Below are positions 1-7,857 of a stretch of DNA of 16,718 nt, one piece after another. Made by a program: the position numbers and the translations under genes. This DNA comes from Fimenecus sp051881415 (GTDB taxonomy: Bacteria > Bacillota > Clostridia > Oscillospirales > Acutalibacteraceae). Location: positions 1-16,718 of the forward strand of contig JBJEPV010000021.1 of assembly GCA_051881415.1 (NCBI GenBank). The letters run 5' to 3'. Within the stretch, counting starts at the first letter, position 1; the number at the start of each line of letters is the position of its first letter. The notes under the pieces are model-generated. The model worked only from the letters and a program-made list of their open reading frames with translations, searched no databases and had not been told where the DNA came from.

Positions 1-56
1 AATCTCTCCCCCAGTCAAATGCTGCGCATTTGACAGCCCCCTCGTCAGAGGGGGCT
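1..56. repeat. Double-hairpin intergenic repeat
   Basis: Two adjacent perfect hairpins. The first pairs 14-22 (GTCAAATGC) with 26-34 (GCATTTGAC) around a 3-nt loop. The second pairs 35-43 (AGCCCCCTC) with 48-56 (GAGGGGGCT) around GTCA. No coding sequence overlaps them and neither arm is followed by a T-run, so they do not look like ordinary intrinsic terminators. The compact tandem hairpin form resembles dispersed palindromic repeats of clostridial genomes. That family membership is an inference, since only one copy is in the window and it may extend past the left edge. Confidence 0.6.
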
Positions 57-69
57 GAAACAGCGGGAA

Positions 70-212
70 ATTCGTGAATCGCCCCTACAAATCGTAGGGA
101 ACAACCTTAGTGTTGTTACGCAGAATTACATCGAACTCCACGGCGGGCGTGGAAGCCCGCCACTACGCGCAAAAATATATTGCGTGCGTAGGGAACGTCA
201 ATGCCCGTTCCG
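70..212. repeat. Cluster of GTAGGG-type hairpin modules (left cluster)
   Basis: Four short modules are visible. A truncated one reads leftward and ends CGCCCCTACAAAT (80-92). A rightward one starts GTAGGG at 94 with stem AACAAC(100-105)/GTTGTT(112-117). A leftward one at 142-165 has stem GGCGGGC(142-148)/GCCCGCC(155-161) followed by ACTAC. A rightward one starts GTAGGG at 188 with stem GGAACG(192-197)/CGTTCC(206-211). Modules come as head-to-head pairs, with the CCTAC end of one facing the GTAGGG of the next. The same 13 bases CGCCCCTACAAAT recur at 11852-11864. The cluster lies just downstream of the LRR-dockerin gene and holds no credible ORF. Confidence 0.6.
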
Positions 213-235
213 TTAATACTCCAACAAATCCCAAT

Positions 236-1111
236 TTACAGCGTTCTTGCGCCACTCGCGACCTGCAAAATCCAGCGCGCGTCCACGGCGTTGATTTTGC
301 CGTCACCGTTGACATCTGCCGCGGCTTTTTGGGTGTCATCTAACACGCGTAAACCGCTTGCCGCCTGCAATACAAAGCGTGCGTCTACGGCGTTGATTTT
401 GTCGTCTCCGTTTATATCGCCGCCTTTATTACCCGAGGAAAGCGCTACAAATGTATATCCGTTTTCATTCGCATAGGTTTCGGCATAAGAATCGGTGTAG
501 CCGTAGATAGTTGTAAGCAAAGTGCAACCGGAAAATGCATCTTCGCCGATTTCTGTTACGCTGTCCGGAATTGTGATACTTACAAGACTCTTACAGCCTG
601 CAAATGCCGAAACGCAAATGTATTCTACGCCATACGGGATTTCATAAGCGGTCACATCGGCTTTTGCGCGCGGATAAAGATACAATGCTGTTTTGTCTTT
701 CGAGAATACAACGCCGTCCACGCTGCTGAATGTTGGATTTTCAGGGTTGATGTTTACCGCGCGCAGTGCCGGCGAGTAAAGTGCATCTTGGCTGAACCAA
801 ATTTCGGTTACACCGGCAGGGATTGTTACACTTTCAACCTGCGGTGTGTTGGTAAATATAGACTCCATATCGCCGATTCGAGTGACTGTATACCCGTCAA
901 TGGCATACGGAATAGAAACATCGGTTTCAGAGCCGGTGTATTGCGAAATACAGCAAGTTTTTCCTTCTTCGGAAAGAATCCAATATGTAAAGTCCCCACT
1001 CGTCGCCGCAAGCGCAGAGAAAGCCGTCAGCGGCAGGGCGGTCAGCACCATGCCCACCGCCAATAAAACGGACAACAGCCGTTTTCGGGTCGTTTGGGTT
1101 TTCTTCTTCAT
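236..1111 (-). CDS. Secreted BspA-like LRR protein with C-terminal type I dockerin
   Basis: The start is ATG at 1111, preceded by AAAGGAG with 9-nt spacing; an upstream in-frame ATG at 1144 lacks this signal. The product has 291 residues. Residues 1-35 are a classical signal peptide (KKKTQTTRKR, then a hydrophobic core, ending SALA before ATSG). Residues ~60-205 carry BspA-type leucine-rich repeats of the LRR_5 kind, e.g. SLVSITIPDSVTEIGEDAF and the VDGVVFSKD turn typical of the family. Residues 231-290 form a type I dockerin with two calcium loops, D232-D243 and D266-D277, each with D-x-N-x-D and a final Asp. A dockerin normally docks a secreted protein onto a cohesin of a scaffoldin. There is no catalytic domain, so a binding or cell-surface role is inferred. 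The gene is divergent from tsaD, and no convincing promoter or terminator was found for it. Confidence 0.88.
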   Translation of the reverse strand: MKKKTQTTRKRLLSVLLAVGMVLTALPLTAFSALAATSGDFTYWILSEEGKTCCISQYTGSETDVSIPYAIDGYTVTRIGDMESIFTNTPQVESVTIPAGVTEIWFSQDALYSPALRAVNINPENPTFSSVDGVVFSKDKTALYLYPRAKADVTAYEIPYGVEYICVSAFAGCKSLVSITIPDSVTEIGEDAFSGCTLLTTIYGYTDSYAETYANENGYTFVALSSGNKGGDINGDDKINAVDARFVLQAASGLRVLDDTQKAAADVNGDGKINAVDARWILQVASGARTL

Positions 1112-1247
1112 GTTTACACGCTCCTTTTTATAGTTGCAAAGCACAAAAATATTTTAGTATATCCCAATCCAAAATACTATTCTCTGTTAGAGTACAATCT
1201 ACCGATAATGCAATTTTTTCTTTTTAATAGTATAGCGGATGCATACA

Positions 1248-1276
1248 TTGCATTCTTTTTTGTTCTGTGGTATACT
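1248..1276 (+). promoter_or_regulatory. Probable sigma-A promoter of tsaD
   Basis: TTGCAT (1248-1253), a 17-bp spacer and TATACT (1271-1276) lie about 63 bases upstream of the tsaD ATG. The -10 box matches the consensus at five of six positions; the -35 box is weak (three of six). Confidence 0.55.
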
Positions 1277-1339
1277 AACTGCAATTTCGGATTTTTGACT
1301 GCGCTGTATGCAAAATCCATAAAAACGGATGTGAACGAA

Positions 1340-2353
1340 ATGAAAATACTTGCGTTTGAAAGCTCCTGCGATGAAACCGCCGCCGCCGTGGTGGAAAACG
1401 GCAGAACGGTGCTGTCCTCGGTTGTCGCAACGCAGATTGAACAGCATAAACTGTTCGGAGGGGTTGTGCCCGAAATCGCGTCGCGTATGCACACCGAGGC
1501 GATTTGCGCCGTGGGTGCCGAAGCGCTCAAACAGGCAAACTGCTCGTTGGAGACGGTCGACGCGATTGCCGTTACTTACGCGCCCGGGCTTATCGGCGCA
1601 TTGCTTGTCGGCGTGAATTATGCGAAAGGCTTAGCCTTGGGTAGCGGCAAGCCGCTTGTGCCCGTGCACCATTTGCGTTCGCATATCGCCGCGAATTACA
1701 TTACCCACCCCGATTTAGAGCCGCCGTTTTTGTGCCTTGTTGTGTCGGGCGGCAATACGCTGTTGGTGCGCGTCAAAGACTATACCGATTTTGAGGTGTT
1801 GGGCAGAACGCGCGACGACGCGGCGGGTGAAGCGCTCGACAAAGCCGCCCGTGCCATGGGGCTTTCGTATCCGGGCGGCGTCAATCTTGACAAACTCGCA
1901 AAAACCGGCGACCCGACTGCTTTTTCTTTCCCGAAACCGCGCGTGGACGGCTGTCCGTTGGATTTCAGTTTTTCGGGGCTCAAAACCGCGGTGCTCAATA
2001 CCATACATAATGGCGAACAAAGAGGGGAGACTATTGAAAAAGCCGACCTCGGCGCATCGTTTCTGCACGCGGTGGTGGATTCTCTGCTTGCCCACACCGA
2101 AACCGCGCTGGAACTGTACCCCGAAACCGACAAATTGGTGCTTGCGGGCGGGGTGAGTGCCAATTCCGTTTTGCGTGAACGCGTATTCAATCTTGCAAAA
2201 CAGAAACATGTAAAGCTGTATCTTCCCGAACTGTCCCTTTGCGGCGACAATGCCGCAATGGTCGGTGCGCAGGGGTATTACGAGTATCTTGCGGGCAAGC
2301 GCGCGGGGATGGACTTAAACGCCGCGGCTACGATGTCGATTTCCGAAAAATAA
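1340..2353 (+). CDS. tsaD: tRNA N6-adenosine threonylcarbamoyltransferase TsaD
   Basis: TsaD transfers the threonylcarbamoyl group from TC-AMP to A37 of ANN-decoding tRNAs, working with TsaB and TsaE in the cytoplasm. The chosen ATG gives 337 residues, the usual family length, and starts with the canonical MKILAFESSCDETAAAVV. A longer reading frame upstream (from 1094) is rejected because it adds about 80 residues unlike the family and runs through the promoter. GTG at 1331, three codons upstream, is a possible alternative; the ribosome binding site is weak for both. Visible landmarks are the ASKHA nucleotide-fold start, the metal-ligand motif VHHLRSH (H111, H115), the SGGNT loop (136-140), the DDAAGEALDKAARAMGL segment (159-174) and the C-terminal CGDNAAM with the third metal ligand D303. 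tsaB and tsaE are not in the window. No clear terminator follows. Confidence 0.96.
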   Translation: MKILAFESSCDETAAAVVENGRTVLSSVVATQIEQHKLFGGVVPEIASRMHTEAICAVGAEALKQANCSLETVDAIAVTYAPGLIGALLVGVNYAKGLALGSGKPLVPVHHLRSHIAANYITHPDLEPPFLCLVVSGGNTLLVRVKDYTDFEVLGRTRDDAAGEALDKAARAMGLSYPGGVNLDKLAKTGDPTAFSFPKPRVDGCPLDFSFSGLKTAVLNTIHNGEQRGETIEKADLGASFLHAVVDSLLAHTETALELYPETDKLVLAGGVSANSVLRERVFNLAKQKHVKLYLPELSLCGDNAAMVGAQGYYEYLAGKRAGMDLNAAATMSISEK

Positions 2354-2450
2354 GCGCATTTCGCGGGCTTCTTTCTGCCGAAAATCGGAAAATTCGTCAA
2401 ACTGAATTAAAAAACTGCGCAGAATTGACAATTTATTAACATTTTCATTG

Positions 2451-2479
2451 TTGCTTTTTTCGGCGGTTTGGACTATAAT
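2451..2479 (+). promoter_or_regulatory. Probable sigma-A promoter of pckG
   Basis: TTGCTT (2451-2456), a 17-bp spacer and a perfect TATAAT (2474-2479). Transcription would begin near 2486, giving a leader of about 93 nt before the pckG ATG. The leader contains a small hairpin ATCCGA(2541-2546)/TCGGAT(2551-2556) and the ribosome binding site TAAGGAG (2564-2570). Confidence 0.7.
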
Positions 2480-2578
2480 ATTTCAAAATGGAGGAATTTG
2501 GGGATTTTGAATTTTTCCGTTTTCAATTATGCAAAATTTTATCCGATATTTCGGATTGCAAAGTAAGGAGAATGTACT

Positions 2579-4369
2579 ATGGCAGCATTGACACAGAACA
2601 AAAGCATTTTGTCCTGGCTTGACGAAAAGGTTGACCTTTTAAAGCCGGAACAAATCGTTTGGATTGACGGGTCGGAGGAACAGCTGGAAGCGCTTCGCAA
2701 GGAGGCGTGCGAAAGCGGCGAAATGATTAAGCTCAACGAGGATTTGCTCCCCGGGTGCTATTATCACAGAACTGCCCCCAACGACGTTGCGCGTGTGGAG
2801 GACAGAACCTTAATCTGCTCCAAAAAGGAAGAGGACGCAGGCCCCACCAACCATTGGATGGACCCCGAAAAAGCATATAAAATGCTGTATGATATTGCCC
2901 GCGATTCCTATAAGGGCAGAACCATGTATGTGATTCCTTATTCGATGGGCCCCGTCGGTTCGCCGCTTGCAAAAATCGGCATTGAAATCACCGACTCCAT
3001 CTATGTTGTGCTCAATATGGCTATTATGACCCGCGTCGGCAAAAAGGTGATGGATGTGCTCGGCGACAGCAACGATTGGGTGCGCGGTATGCACTGCAAA
3101 TGCAATGTAGACCCCGAAAACCGTTGGATTTGCCAATTCCCCGAGGACAACACCATTATCTCCGTAAATTCCGCTTACGGCGGCAATGTGTTGCTCGGCA
3201 AAAAGTGCTTTGCGCTTCGTATTGCGTCTTATCAGGGCAAAAACGAGGGCTGGCAGGCAGAGCATATGCTCATTCTCGGCATTGAAAATCCGAAAGGCGA
3301 AGTCAAATATATCTGCGCGGCGTTCCCGTCCGCTTGCGGCAAAACCAACCTCGCTATGCTGATTCCGCCCGAGGGCTATCGCAAAAAAGGCTACAAAGTT
3401 TGGTGCGTCGGCGACGATATTTCCTGGATTCGCAAAGGCGAGGACGGCAGACTGTATGCCATCAACCCCGAAAACGGCTTCTTCGGCGTAGCGCCCGGCA
3501 CCAACGAAAAATCCAACCCCAACGCATTGGCATCCACCAGAAAGGGTACGATTTTCACCAATGTTGCGCGTAACCTTGACAACAACACCGTTTGGTGGGA
3601 AGGGCTTGACAAGAACCCGCCCGTCAACGCAGAAGAGTGGACCGGTATTCAAACAAACGGCGTAGAGTGGAAAGCCGAGGGCAAAAACCTGGCGCATCCG
3701 AACTCCCGTTTCACCGCACCCGCAGTCAACTGCCCGTGCATCAGCTCCGAATTTGAAAATCCGCAGGGCGTGCCGATTTCGGCATTCGTGTTCGGCGGCA
3801 GACGCGCAAAATTGGCGCCGCTGGTGTATCAGTCAAGAGATTGGAACCACGGTGTGTTCGTCGGCTCGATTATGGCGTCCGAAACCACCGCTGCGGCGGC
3901 AGGTGCGGTCGGCGTTGTCCGCCGTGACCCGATGGCAATGCTTCCGTTCTGCGGCTACAATATGGGCGACTACTGGAAACATTGGATTGAAATCGGCGAA
4001 ACCCTTGACCCCGACAAAGCGCCGAAAATCTTCAATGTTAACTGGTTCCGCAAAGATGACGAAGGCAACTTTATGTGGCCGGGCTTCGGCGACAATCTGC
4101 GCGTGCTCGAGTGGATTCTCAAACGCTGCGACGGCGAAGTCGAGGCAAGAGAAACCGCAATCGGCTATCTGCCCTATGCAAAAGACATCAACATTGAAGG
4201 CTTGGAGGGCGAGGTCAGCCTCGAATCTCTCGAAAGCATTCTCGATGTTGATAAAGAACTGTGGGCAAAAGAAGCCGACGGCATCGCGGAATTCTATGCA
4301 AAATTCGGCGACAAACTGCCGAAAGAGCTTGCTGACGAGCTTGCAACCCTCAAAGCAAACCTCAAATAA
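2579..4369 (+). CDS. pckG: Phosphoenolpyruvate carboxykinase (GTP)
   Basis: This enzyme interconverts oxaloacetate + GTP and PEP + CO2 + GDP in the cytoplasm, for gluconeogenesis or, in many anaerobes, for anaplerotic CO2 fixation. The product has 596 residues, normal for the GTP-dependent class. ATG at 2579 follows TAAGGAG at good spacing. Diagnostic features are the P-loop FPSACGKTNLAM (249-260) with the class-defining active-site cysteine C253, the metal-site segments AEHM (H229) and GDD (278-280), the FGGRR arginine loop (405-409) and the guanine-pocket region PFCGYNMGDYWKHW (456-469). These separate it from the ATP-dependent PckA family. The gene is monocistronic, with its own promoter, a 93-nt leader and a strong terminator immediately downstream. 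Confidence 0.97.
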   Translation: MAALTQNKSILSWLDEKVDLLKPEQIVWIDGSEEQLEALRKEACESGEMIKLNEDLLPGCYYHRTAPNDVARVEDRTLICSKKEEDAGPTNHWMDPEKAYKMLYDIARDSYKGRTMYVIPYSMGPVGSPLAKIGIEITDSIYVVLNMAIMTRVGKKVMDVLGDSNDWVRGMHCKCNVDPENRWICQFPEDNTIISVNSAYGGNVLLGKKCFALRIASYQGKNEGWQAEHMLILGIENPKGEVKYICAAFPSACGKTNLAMLIPPEGYRKKGYKVWCVGDDISWIRKGEDGRLYAINPENGFFGVAPGTNEKSNPNALASTRKGTIFTNVARNLDNNTVWWEGLDKNPPVNAEEWTGIQTNGVEWKAEGKNLAHPNSRFTAPAVNCPCISSEFENPQGVPISAFVFGGRRAKLAPLVYQSRDWNHGVFVGSIMASETTAAAAGAVGVVRRDPMAMLPFCGYNMGDYWKHWIEIGETLDPDKAPKIFNVNWFRKDDEGNFMWPGFGDNLRVLEWILKRCDGEVEARETAIGYLPYAKDINIEGLEGEVSLESLESILDVDKELWAKEADGIAEFYAKFGDKLPKELADELATLKANLK

Positions 4370-4385
4370 TTTGAAACCCGTTTGG

Positions 4386-4423
4386 ACCGACCGCGAGGCA
4401 CCTGCCTTTCGGTCGGTTTTTTT
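4386..4423 (+). terminator. Intrinsic terminator of pckG
   Basis: A nested stem pairs ACCGACCG (4386-4393) with CGGTCGGT (4410-4417) and, inside it, AGGCA (4396-4400) with TGCCT (4403-4407). A run of seven T follows. It begins 17 bases after the pckG stop codon. Confidence 0.9.
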
Positions 4424-4466
4424 GCTTAGATAAACAGTTTTTCAAAATGTGTCTGTAAACGCACCG

Positions 4467-4495
4467 TTGTGTTTTTTCGGGATTTATGCTAAAAT
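4467..4495 (+). promoter_or_regulatory. Probable sigma-A promoter of the GH2 gene
   Basis: TTGTGT (4467-4472), a 17-bp spacer and TAAAAT (4490-4495) lie between the pckG terminator and the GH2 start. The -35 box is weak (three of six); the -10 box matches five of six. Confidence 0.55.
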
Positions 4496-4531
4496 AAAAC
4501 CGAAAATTATTTGTAAAGGTAGGTTCAGAAT

Positions 4532-7069
4532 ATGCGTAAAACGCTTCCGCTTACGGACGGTTGGTATTTTAAACAAGATGCGGACGCCACTTCCCGTGCG
4601 CCGAAAAAGGCGGGGAAGGATTTTGAAAGCGTCACACTGCCCCATACCTGGAACGCCCTCGACGGGCAGGACGGCGGCTTTGACTACGCACGCTGTGCGA
4701 GTTGGTATGTTCGCACCGTTGCCGTGAAACCCGCCAAAAACGAACGCGTGTATCTGGAATTCTTGGGCGCGAACTCGATTTGCAAGGTGTTTGCCAACGG
4801 CAAAGCGGTCGCCGAGCACAAGGGCGGTTTTTCTACCTTCCGCTGTGATGTGACCGACTACATTCACTTCGGCAAATTAAAACTCGCCGTGCTTTGTGAC
4901 AACAGCGAAAATAAAGAGGTTTACCCGCAAACGGCGGATTTCACCTTTTTCGGCGGGCTGTACCGCGGCGTGAATCTGATTACCGTGCCGCATTCGCATT
5001 TTGATTTAGACTATTACGGCACGCCCGGCGTCGCCGTGACGCCGAAGGTCAATGAAGACGGCAGTGCCGATATTACCTTTGATGCGTATATTGCCAATGC
5101 CAAAGCGGGGCAAAAAGTGCGTTTTACGGTGGAGGGCGAAACGGTAGAAGTTGATGCCGCAAAGCAGTGCACCGCCGTGATGCATTTTGCAAATCCCCAT
5201 TTGTGGAACGGCAGAATTGACCCCTATCTTTACACCGTTACCGCCGAACTGACCGATGCGGACGGCTTTGCGCTCGATGAAGTCTCCCAGCGCTTCGGCG
5301 TGCGGACATTCTCGGTGGACCCCGAAAAAGGCTTTTTCTTAAACGGCAAGCCGTATCCATTGCACGGCGTTTCCCGCCATCAGGACCGATTGGATATGGG
5401 CTGGGCAATCACCGAAAAAGAGCACCGCGAGGATATGGAACTGATTGCCGAAGTCGGCGCAAACACCATTCGTTTGGCACATTATCAGCACAGCGGTACT
5501 TTCTACGATTTGTGCGACGAATACGGTATGATTGTCTGGGCGGAAATCCCGTTTATTTCCAACTTTATGGATAATGATGCCGCCCGCGCAAACACCGCGT
5601 CGCAAATGAAAGAATTGGTCTTGCAAAATTACAATCATCCCTCGATTGTCTGCTGGGGTATCGCCAATGAAATCACCATCGGCGGCGAAGTGCCGAGTTT
5701 GTTTGACAACCTCCATATGCTCAACGATTTGTGCCACGAACTCGATAAAACCCGCCTGACCACAATGGCGCAACTGTCCATGGTCGAAATGGACAGCAAA
5801 ATGAACGAAATCACCGATTTGGTGTCTTATAACCACTACTTCGGTTGGTATATCGGCGATGTGGCGGATAACGGCCCGTGGCTTGACGAATTCCACCAAA
5901 TGCACCCCGACATTTGCCTCGGCGTGTCGGAATACGGCTGTGAGGGCATTTTGAAATACCACAACGACCACCCGCAGGTGCAGGATTATTCCGAGGAATA
6001 TCAGGCGTATTACCACGAAAAAATGCTCGAAACCTTTGCGACGCGCCCCTATCTTTGGAGCACGCATGTTTGGAATATGTTCGATTTTGCCAGTGATATG
6101 CGCGACGAGGGCGGTGTGAAGGGCAGAAACAACAAAGGCCTTGTCACCTTTGACCGCAAAACCAAAAAAGACAGCTTCTATATTTACAAAGCCTATTGGA
6201 CGACCGCGCCGTTTGTGCATCTTTGTTCGCGCCGCTATGTAGACAGACCGACCGAAACCGTGACAATTAAGGTCTATTCCAACTGTAACAGCGTTACGCT
6301 GTTTGTCAACGGCGAAGAAGTCGGCACACTTTCGGGCAGTAAGGTATTTACCTTTGCAAATGTGGCGCTGCAAGACGGCGAAAACACCGTCAAAGCCGTT
6401 TCGGGCGACGTGTCCGACGAAATGACCTTGCGCCGTGTGGCAGAGCCCAATCCCGATTATGAACTTGCCGGCGGCAAAGCGGGCGAGGGCGCAAAAAATT
6501 GGTTTGAAGGCAGTGAGGAAAGCAAAATGGAAATGACCTTCCGCGACGGGTATTTGTCCGTGCACGATAAATTGGGCGATTTGATGAAAACGCCGGCGGG
6601 CGAAAAATTGATTGCGGGCGCGATTGATTTTGTCGCCAAAGAAATGAATATGAGCATCGGCAAAGGCATGCTCTCGATGATTAAAAACTTCACGGTGGAA
6701 AAGGTGTTCTCTATGGCGGGCGCGCGCGTGCCGCAGAGTCTGTTGCCTGTGGTCAACGCCGTGTTACAGCAAATCCCGCGTCCGGGTGCCGATGTTCCCG
6801 CTGAGGAGAAAACATTGCCGGCAAACGACGGCGCATACTCGGTGTATGACGAAATCTCCGACTTGTGCAACAACGACGCTTGCAAAGCGGTGCTTTCGGA
6901 ACTTCTGCAAATGCTGTCCGAAAAACTCGGTATGCCCGTGGGCGAGGGGATGCTGTCCATCTTCGGTGGCTTAACGGTGCATCAACTGCTGTGCGCGGCG
7001 GGTGATAAACTTCCCGAGGGTTTGGAAGCCGAAACCAACGAAAAATTACAGGCGATTGCCAAAGCATAA
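4532..7069 (+). CDS. Glycoside hydrolase family 2 (beta-galactosidase/beta-glucuronidase type) with duplicated C-terminal domain
   Basis: A retaining beta-glycosidase of family GH2, 845 residues, with no signal peptide, so probably cytoplasmic and acting on imported oligosaccharides. ATG at 4532 follows AAAGGTAGG. The domain order is a jelly-roll sugar-binding domain (~1-150), an Ig-like domain (~160-262), a TIM barrel (~265-555), an Ig-like domain (~566-632), then an unusual helical tail. The acid/base is E380 in WGIANE and the nucleophile is E467 in GVSEYG, both in the expected GH2 contexts. The tail (~672-845) consists of two ungapped ~75-residue repeats, 673-747 and 768-842, sharing about 22 identical positions, including the GMLS and TV motifs. 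Exact substrate (beta-galactoside, glucuronide or other) cannot be read from the sequence. It is transcribed alone, convergent with the TetR gene. Confidence 0.92.
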   Translation: MRKTLPLTDGWYFKQDADATSRAPKKAGKDFESVTLPHTWNALDGQDGGFDYARCASWYVRTVAVKPAKNERVYLEFLGANSICKVFANGKAVAEHKGGFSTFRCDVTDYIHFGKLKLAVLCDNSENKEVYPQTADFTFFGGLYRGVNLITVPHSHFDLDYYGTPGVAVTPKVNEDGSADITFDAYIANAKAGQKVRFTVEGETVEVDAAKQCTAVMHFANPHLWNGRIDPYLYTVTAELTDADGFALDEVSQRFGVRTFSVDPEKGFFLNGKPYPLHGVSRHQDRLDMGWAITEKEHREDMELIAEVGANTIRLAHYQHSGTFYDLCDEYGMIVWAEIPFISNFMDNDAARANTASQMKELVLQNYNHPSIVCWGIANEITIGGEVPSLFDNLHMLNDLCHELDKTRLTTMAQLSMVEMDSKMNEITDLVSYNHYFGWYIGDVADNGPWLDEFHQMHPDICLGVSEYGCEGILKYHNDHPQVQDYSEEYQAYYHEKMLETFATRPYLWSTHVWNMFDFASDMRDEGGVKGRNNKGLVTFDRKTKKDSFYIYKAYWTTAPFVHLCSRRYVDRPTETVTIKVYSNCNSVTLFVNGEEVGTLSGSKVFTFANVALQDGENTVKAVSGDVSDEMTLRRVAEPNPDYELAGGKAGEGAKNWFEGSEESKMEMTFRDGYLSVHDKLGDLMKTPAGEKLIAGAIDFVAKEMNMSIGKGMLSMIKNFTVEKVFSMAGARVPQSLLPVVNAVLQQIPRPGADVPAEEKTLPANDGAYSVYDEISDLCNNDACKAVLSELLQMLSEKLGMPVGEGMLSIFGGLTVHQLLCAAGDKLPEGLEAETNEKLQAIAKA

Positions 7070-7070
7070 A

Positions 7071-7108
7071 AAAGCACCCCGTCAAGAACAACCTTGACGG
7101 GGCGCTTT
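7071..7108. terminator. Bidirectional intrinsic terminator between GH2 and tetR-type genes
   Basis: A perfect 10-bp stem pairs CCCCGTCAAG (7077-7086) with CTTGACGGGG (7093-7102), extended by AAAGC/GCTTT after one mismatch. On the minus strand it is followed by six T, a strong terminator for the regulator gene. On the plus strand only three T follow, so it should work less well for the GH2 gene, whose stop codon is directly upstream. Confidence 0.85.
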
Positions 7109-7118
7109 GCGTGGTGTG

Positions 7119-7745
7119 TTAACTGTTTAAACAACCGTATAAGAAAATGTGAATTGCCGTTTGAAACAACTCGTTTTGCGCGTCGATATAGCCTGTCAAA
7201 TCGGCTTGCGGATGAATTACCGGCGTGCCGATGCTTGTGGTGATGTAATCAATCGCCGTAAAGAACAGCGCAACGAGTACCCGTTGCTTTGCTTCGTCCT
7301 TTGGGAAGTGAAACAGCACAATTTCGCGCAGTTTTTCTTTTACCGCATCGTTAAAAAACTGCGTGCGTACCCGCATCAATTCTTCCCGAAGTTCGGGCGG
7401 CGGCAGGGTGCGGGATTCCACAAACAAATTCAACATTTCGGGATTTTGCTCCCAAAAGCGCCGAAACAACTGATACAGCGAGAACAAATTCTGTTCAAAA
7501 TCCGCGCCTTTGTCAATGGTGAAACCGTGCATGTGCGCCGAAAAGGCTTGATAGCAGTAGGCAACCGCTTTCATATAAATTTCCGCTTTGCCGTCAAAAT
7601 GGTGATACAGTTTCCCTTTGGAAATACCCCCGTTTTGGCAAATGCGGTTGATGGAAGCGGCGGCGTAGCCATATGTGCTGAATTCCGCAATGGCGGTTGT
7701 AATAATCTTTTCTTTGCTGATTTGTGTTTTTTGCGCCTGCTTCAA
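7119..7745 (-). CDS. TetR/AcrR-family transcriptional regulator
   Basis: A predicted DNA-binding repressor of 208 residues, normal TetR length. I choose a TTG start at 7745, because GAGGGGG precedes it at suitable spacing and the likely promoter (7780-7808) lies just upstream. The longer frame from ATG 7850 would begin upstream of that promoter. The next internal Met (residue 59) would remove the HTH. The N-terminal TetR HTH is clear at residues ~12-55, with SINRICQNGGISKGKLYHHF as its core and recognition helix. The C-terminal half (~60-208) is the variable helical ligand and dimer domain, so the ligand is unknown. The gene is divergent from the arabinose operon, which makes that operon the natural candidate target. 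AraR (GntR/LacI type) or AraC regulators are the usual ones, so this pairing is inferred from position only. Confidence 0.88.
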   Translation of the reverse strand: MKQAQKTQISKEKIITTAIAEFSTYGYAAASINRICQNGGISKGKLYHHFDGKAEIYMKAVAYCYQAFSAHMHGFTIDKGADFEQNLFSLYQLFRRFWEQNPEMLNLFVESRTLPPPELREELMRVRTQFFNDAVKEKLREIVLFHFPKDEAKQRVLVALFFTAIDYITTSIGTPVIHPQADLTGYIDAQNELFQTAIHIFLYGCLNS

Positions 7746-7779
7746 AGAAAAAGCCCCCTCTTTGTCCTTTGGTGGTATC

Positions 7780-7808
7780 AGTATAGCATGAACAAAAACG
7801 CTTGTAAA
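7780..7808 (-). promoter_or_regulatory. Probable promoter of the TetR-family gene
   Basis: Read on the minus strand: TTTACA (7808-7803), a 17-bp spacer and TATACT (7785-7780), each matching five of six consensus positions. Transcription would start near 7773, about 28 nt before the TTG start at 7745, leaving room for the GAGGGGG ribosome binding site. This supports the TTG start over the upstream ATG. Confidence 0.75.
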
Positions 7809-7857
7809 GCAAAACAAACCGCACATTTCAAAAATCACCGCAATCCGCAAAAAAGCA

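Noticed and set aside
1..235. CRISPR array
   Set aside because: The repeats are few, differ in sequence, are inverted relative to each other and lack uniform spacers; no cas gene is present.
1094..1339. N-terminal extension of TsaD from ATG 1094
   Set aside because: The added ~80 residues are unlike TsaD and overlap the promoter and the divergent gene's leader.
2810..3697. 295-codon minus-strand open frame inside pckG
   Set aside because: Antisense shadow of a strongly conserved enzyme gene, with no recognisable domain.
5339..6565. 408-codon minus-strand open frame inside the GH2 gene
   Set aside because: It is a shadow of the GC-rich third-position pattern of the GH2 gene; the protein resembles no family and has no ribosome binding site.
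7793..7806. Possible CcpA cre site in the tetR-ara intergenic region
   Set aside because: Only the central CG and a few flanking positions fit the consensus; too many mismatches to support.
7746..7850. N-terminal extension of the TetR-family protein from ATG 7850
   Set aside because: The extension includes the predicted promoter and is not TetR-like; TTG 7745 has a proper ribosome binding site and gives normal family length.
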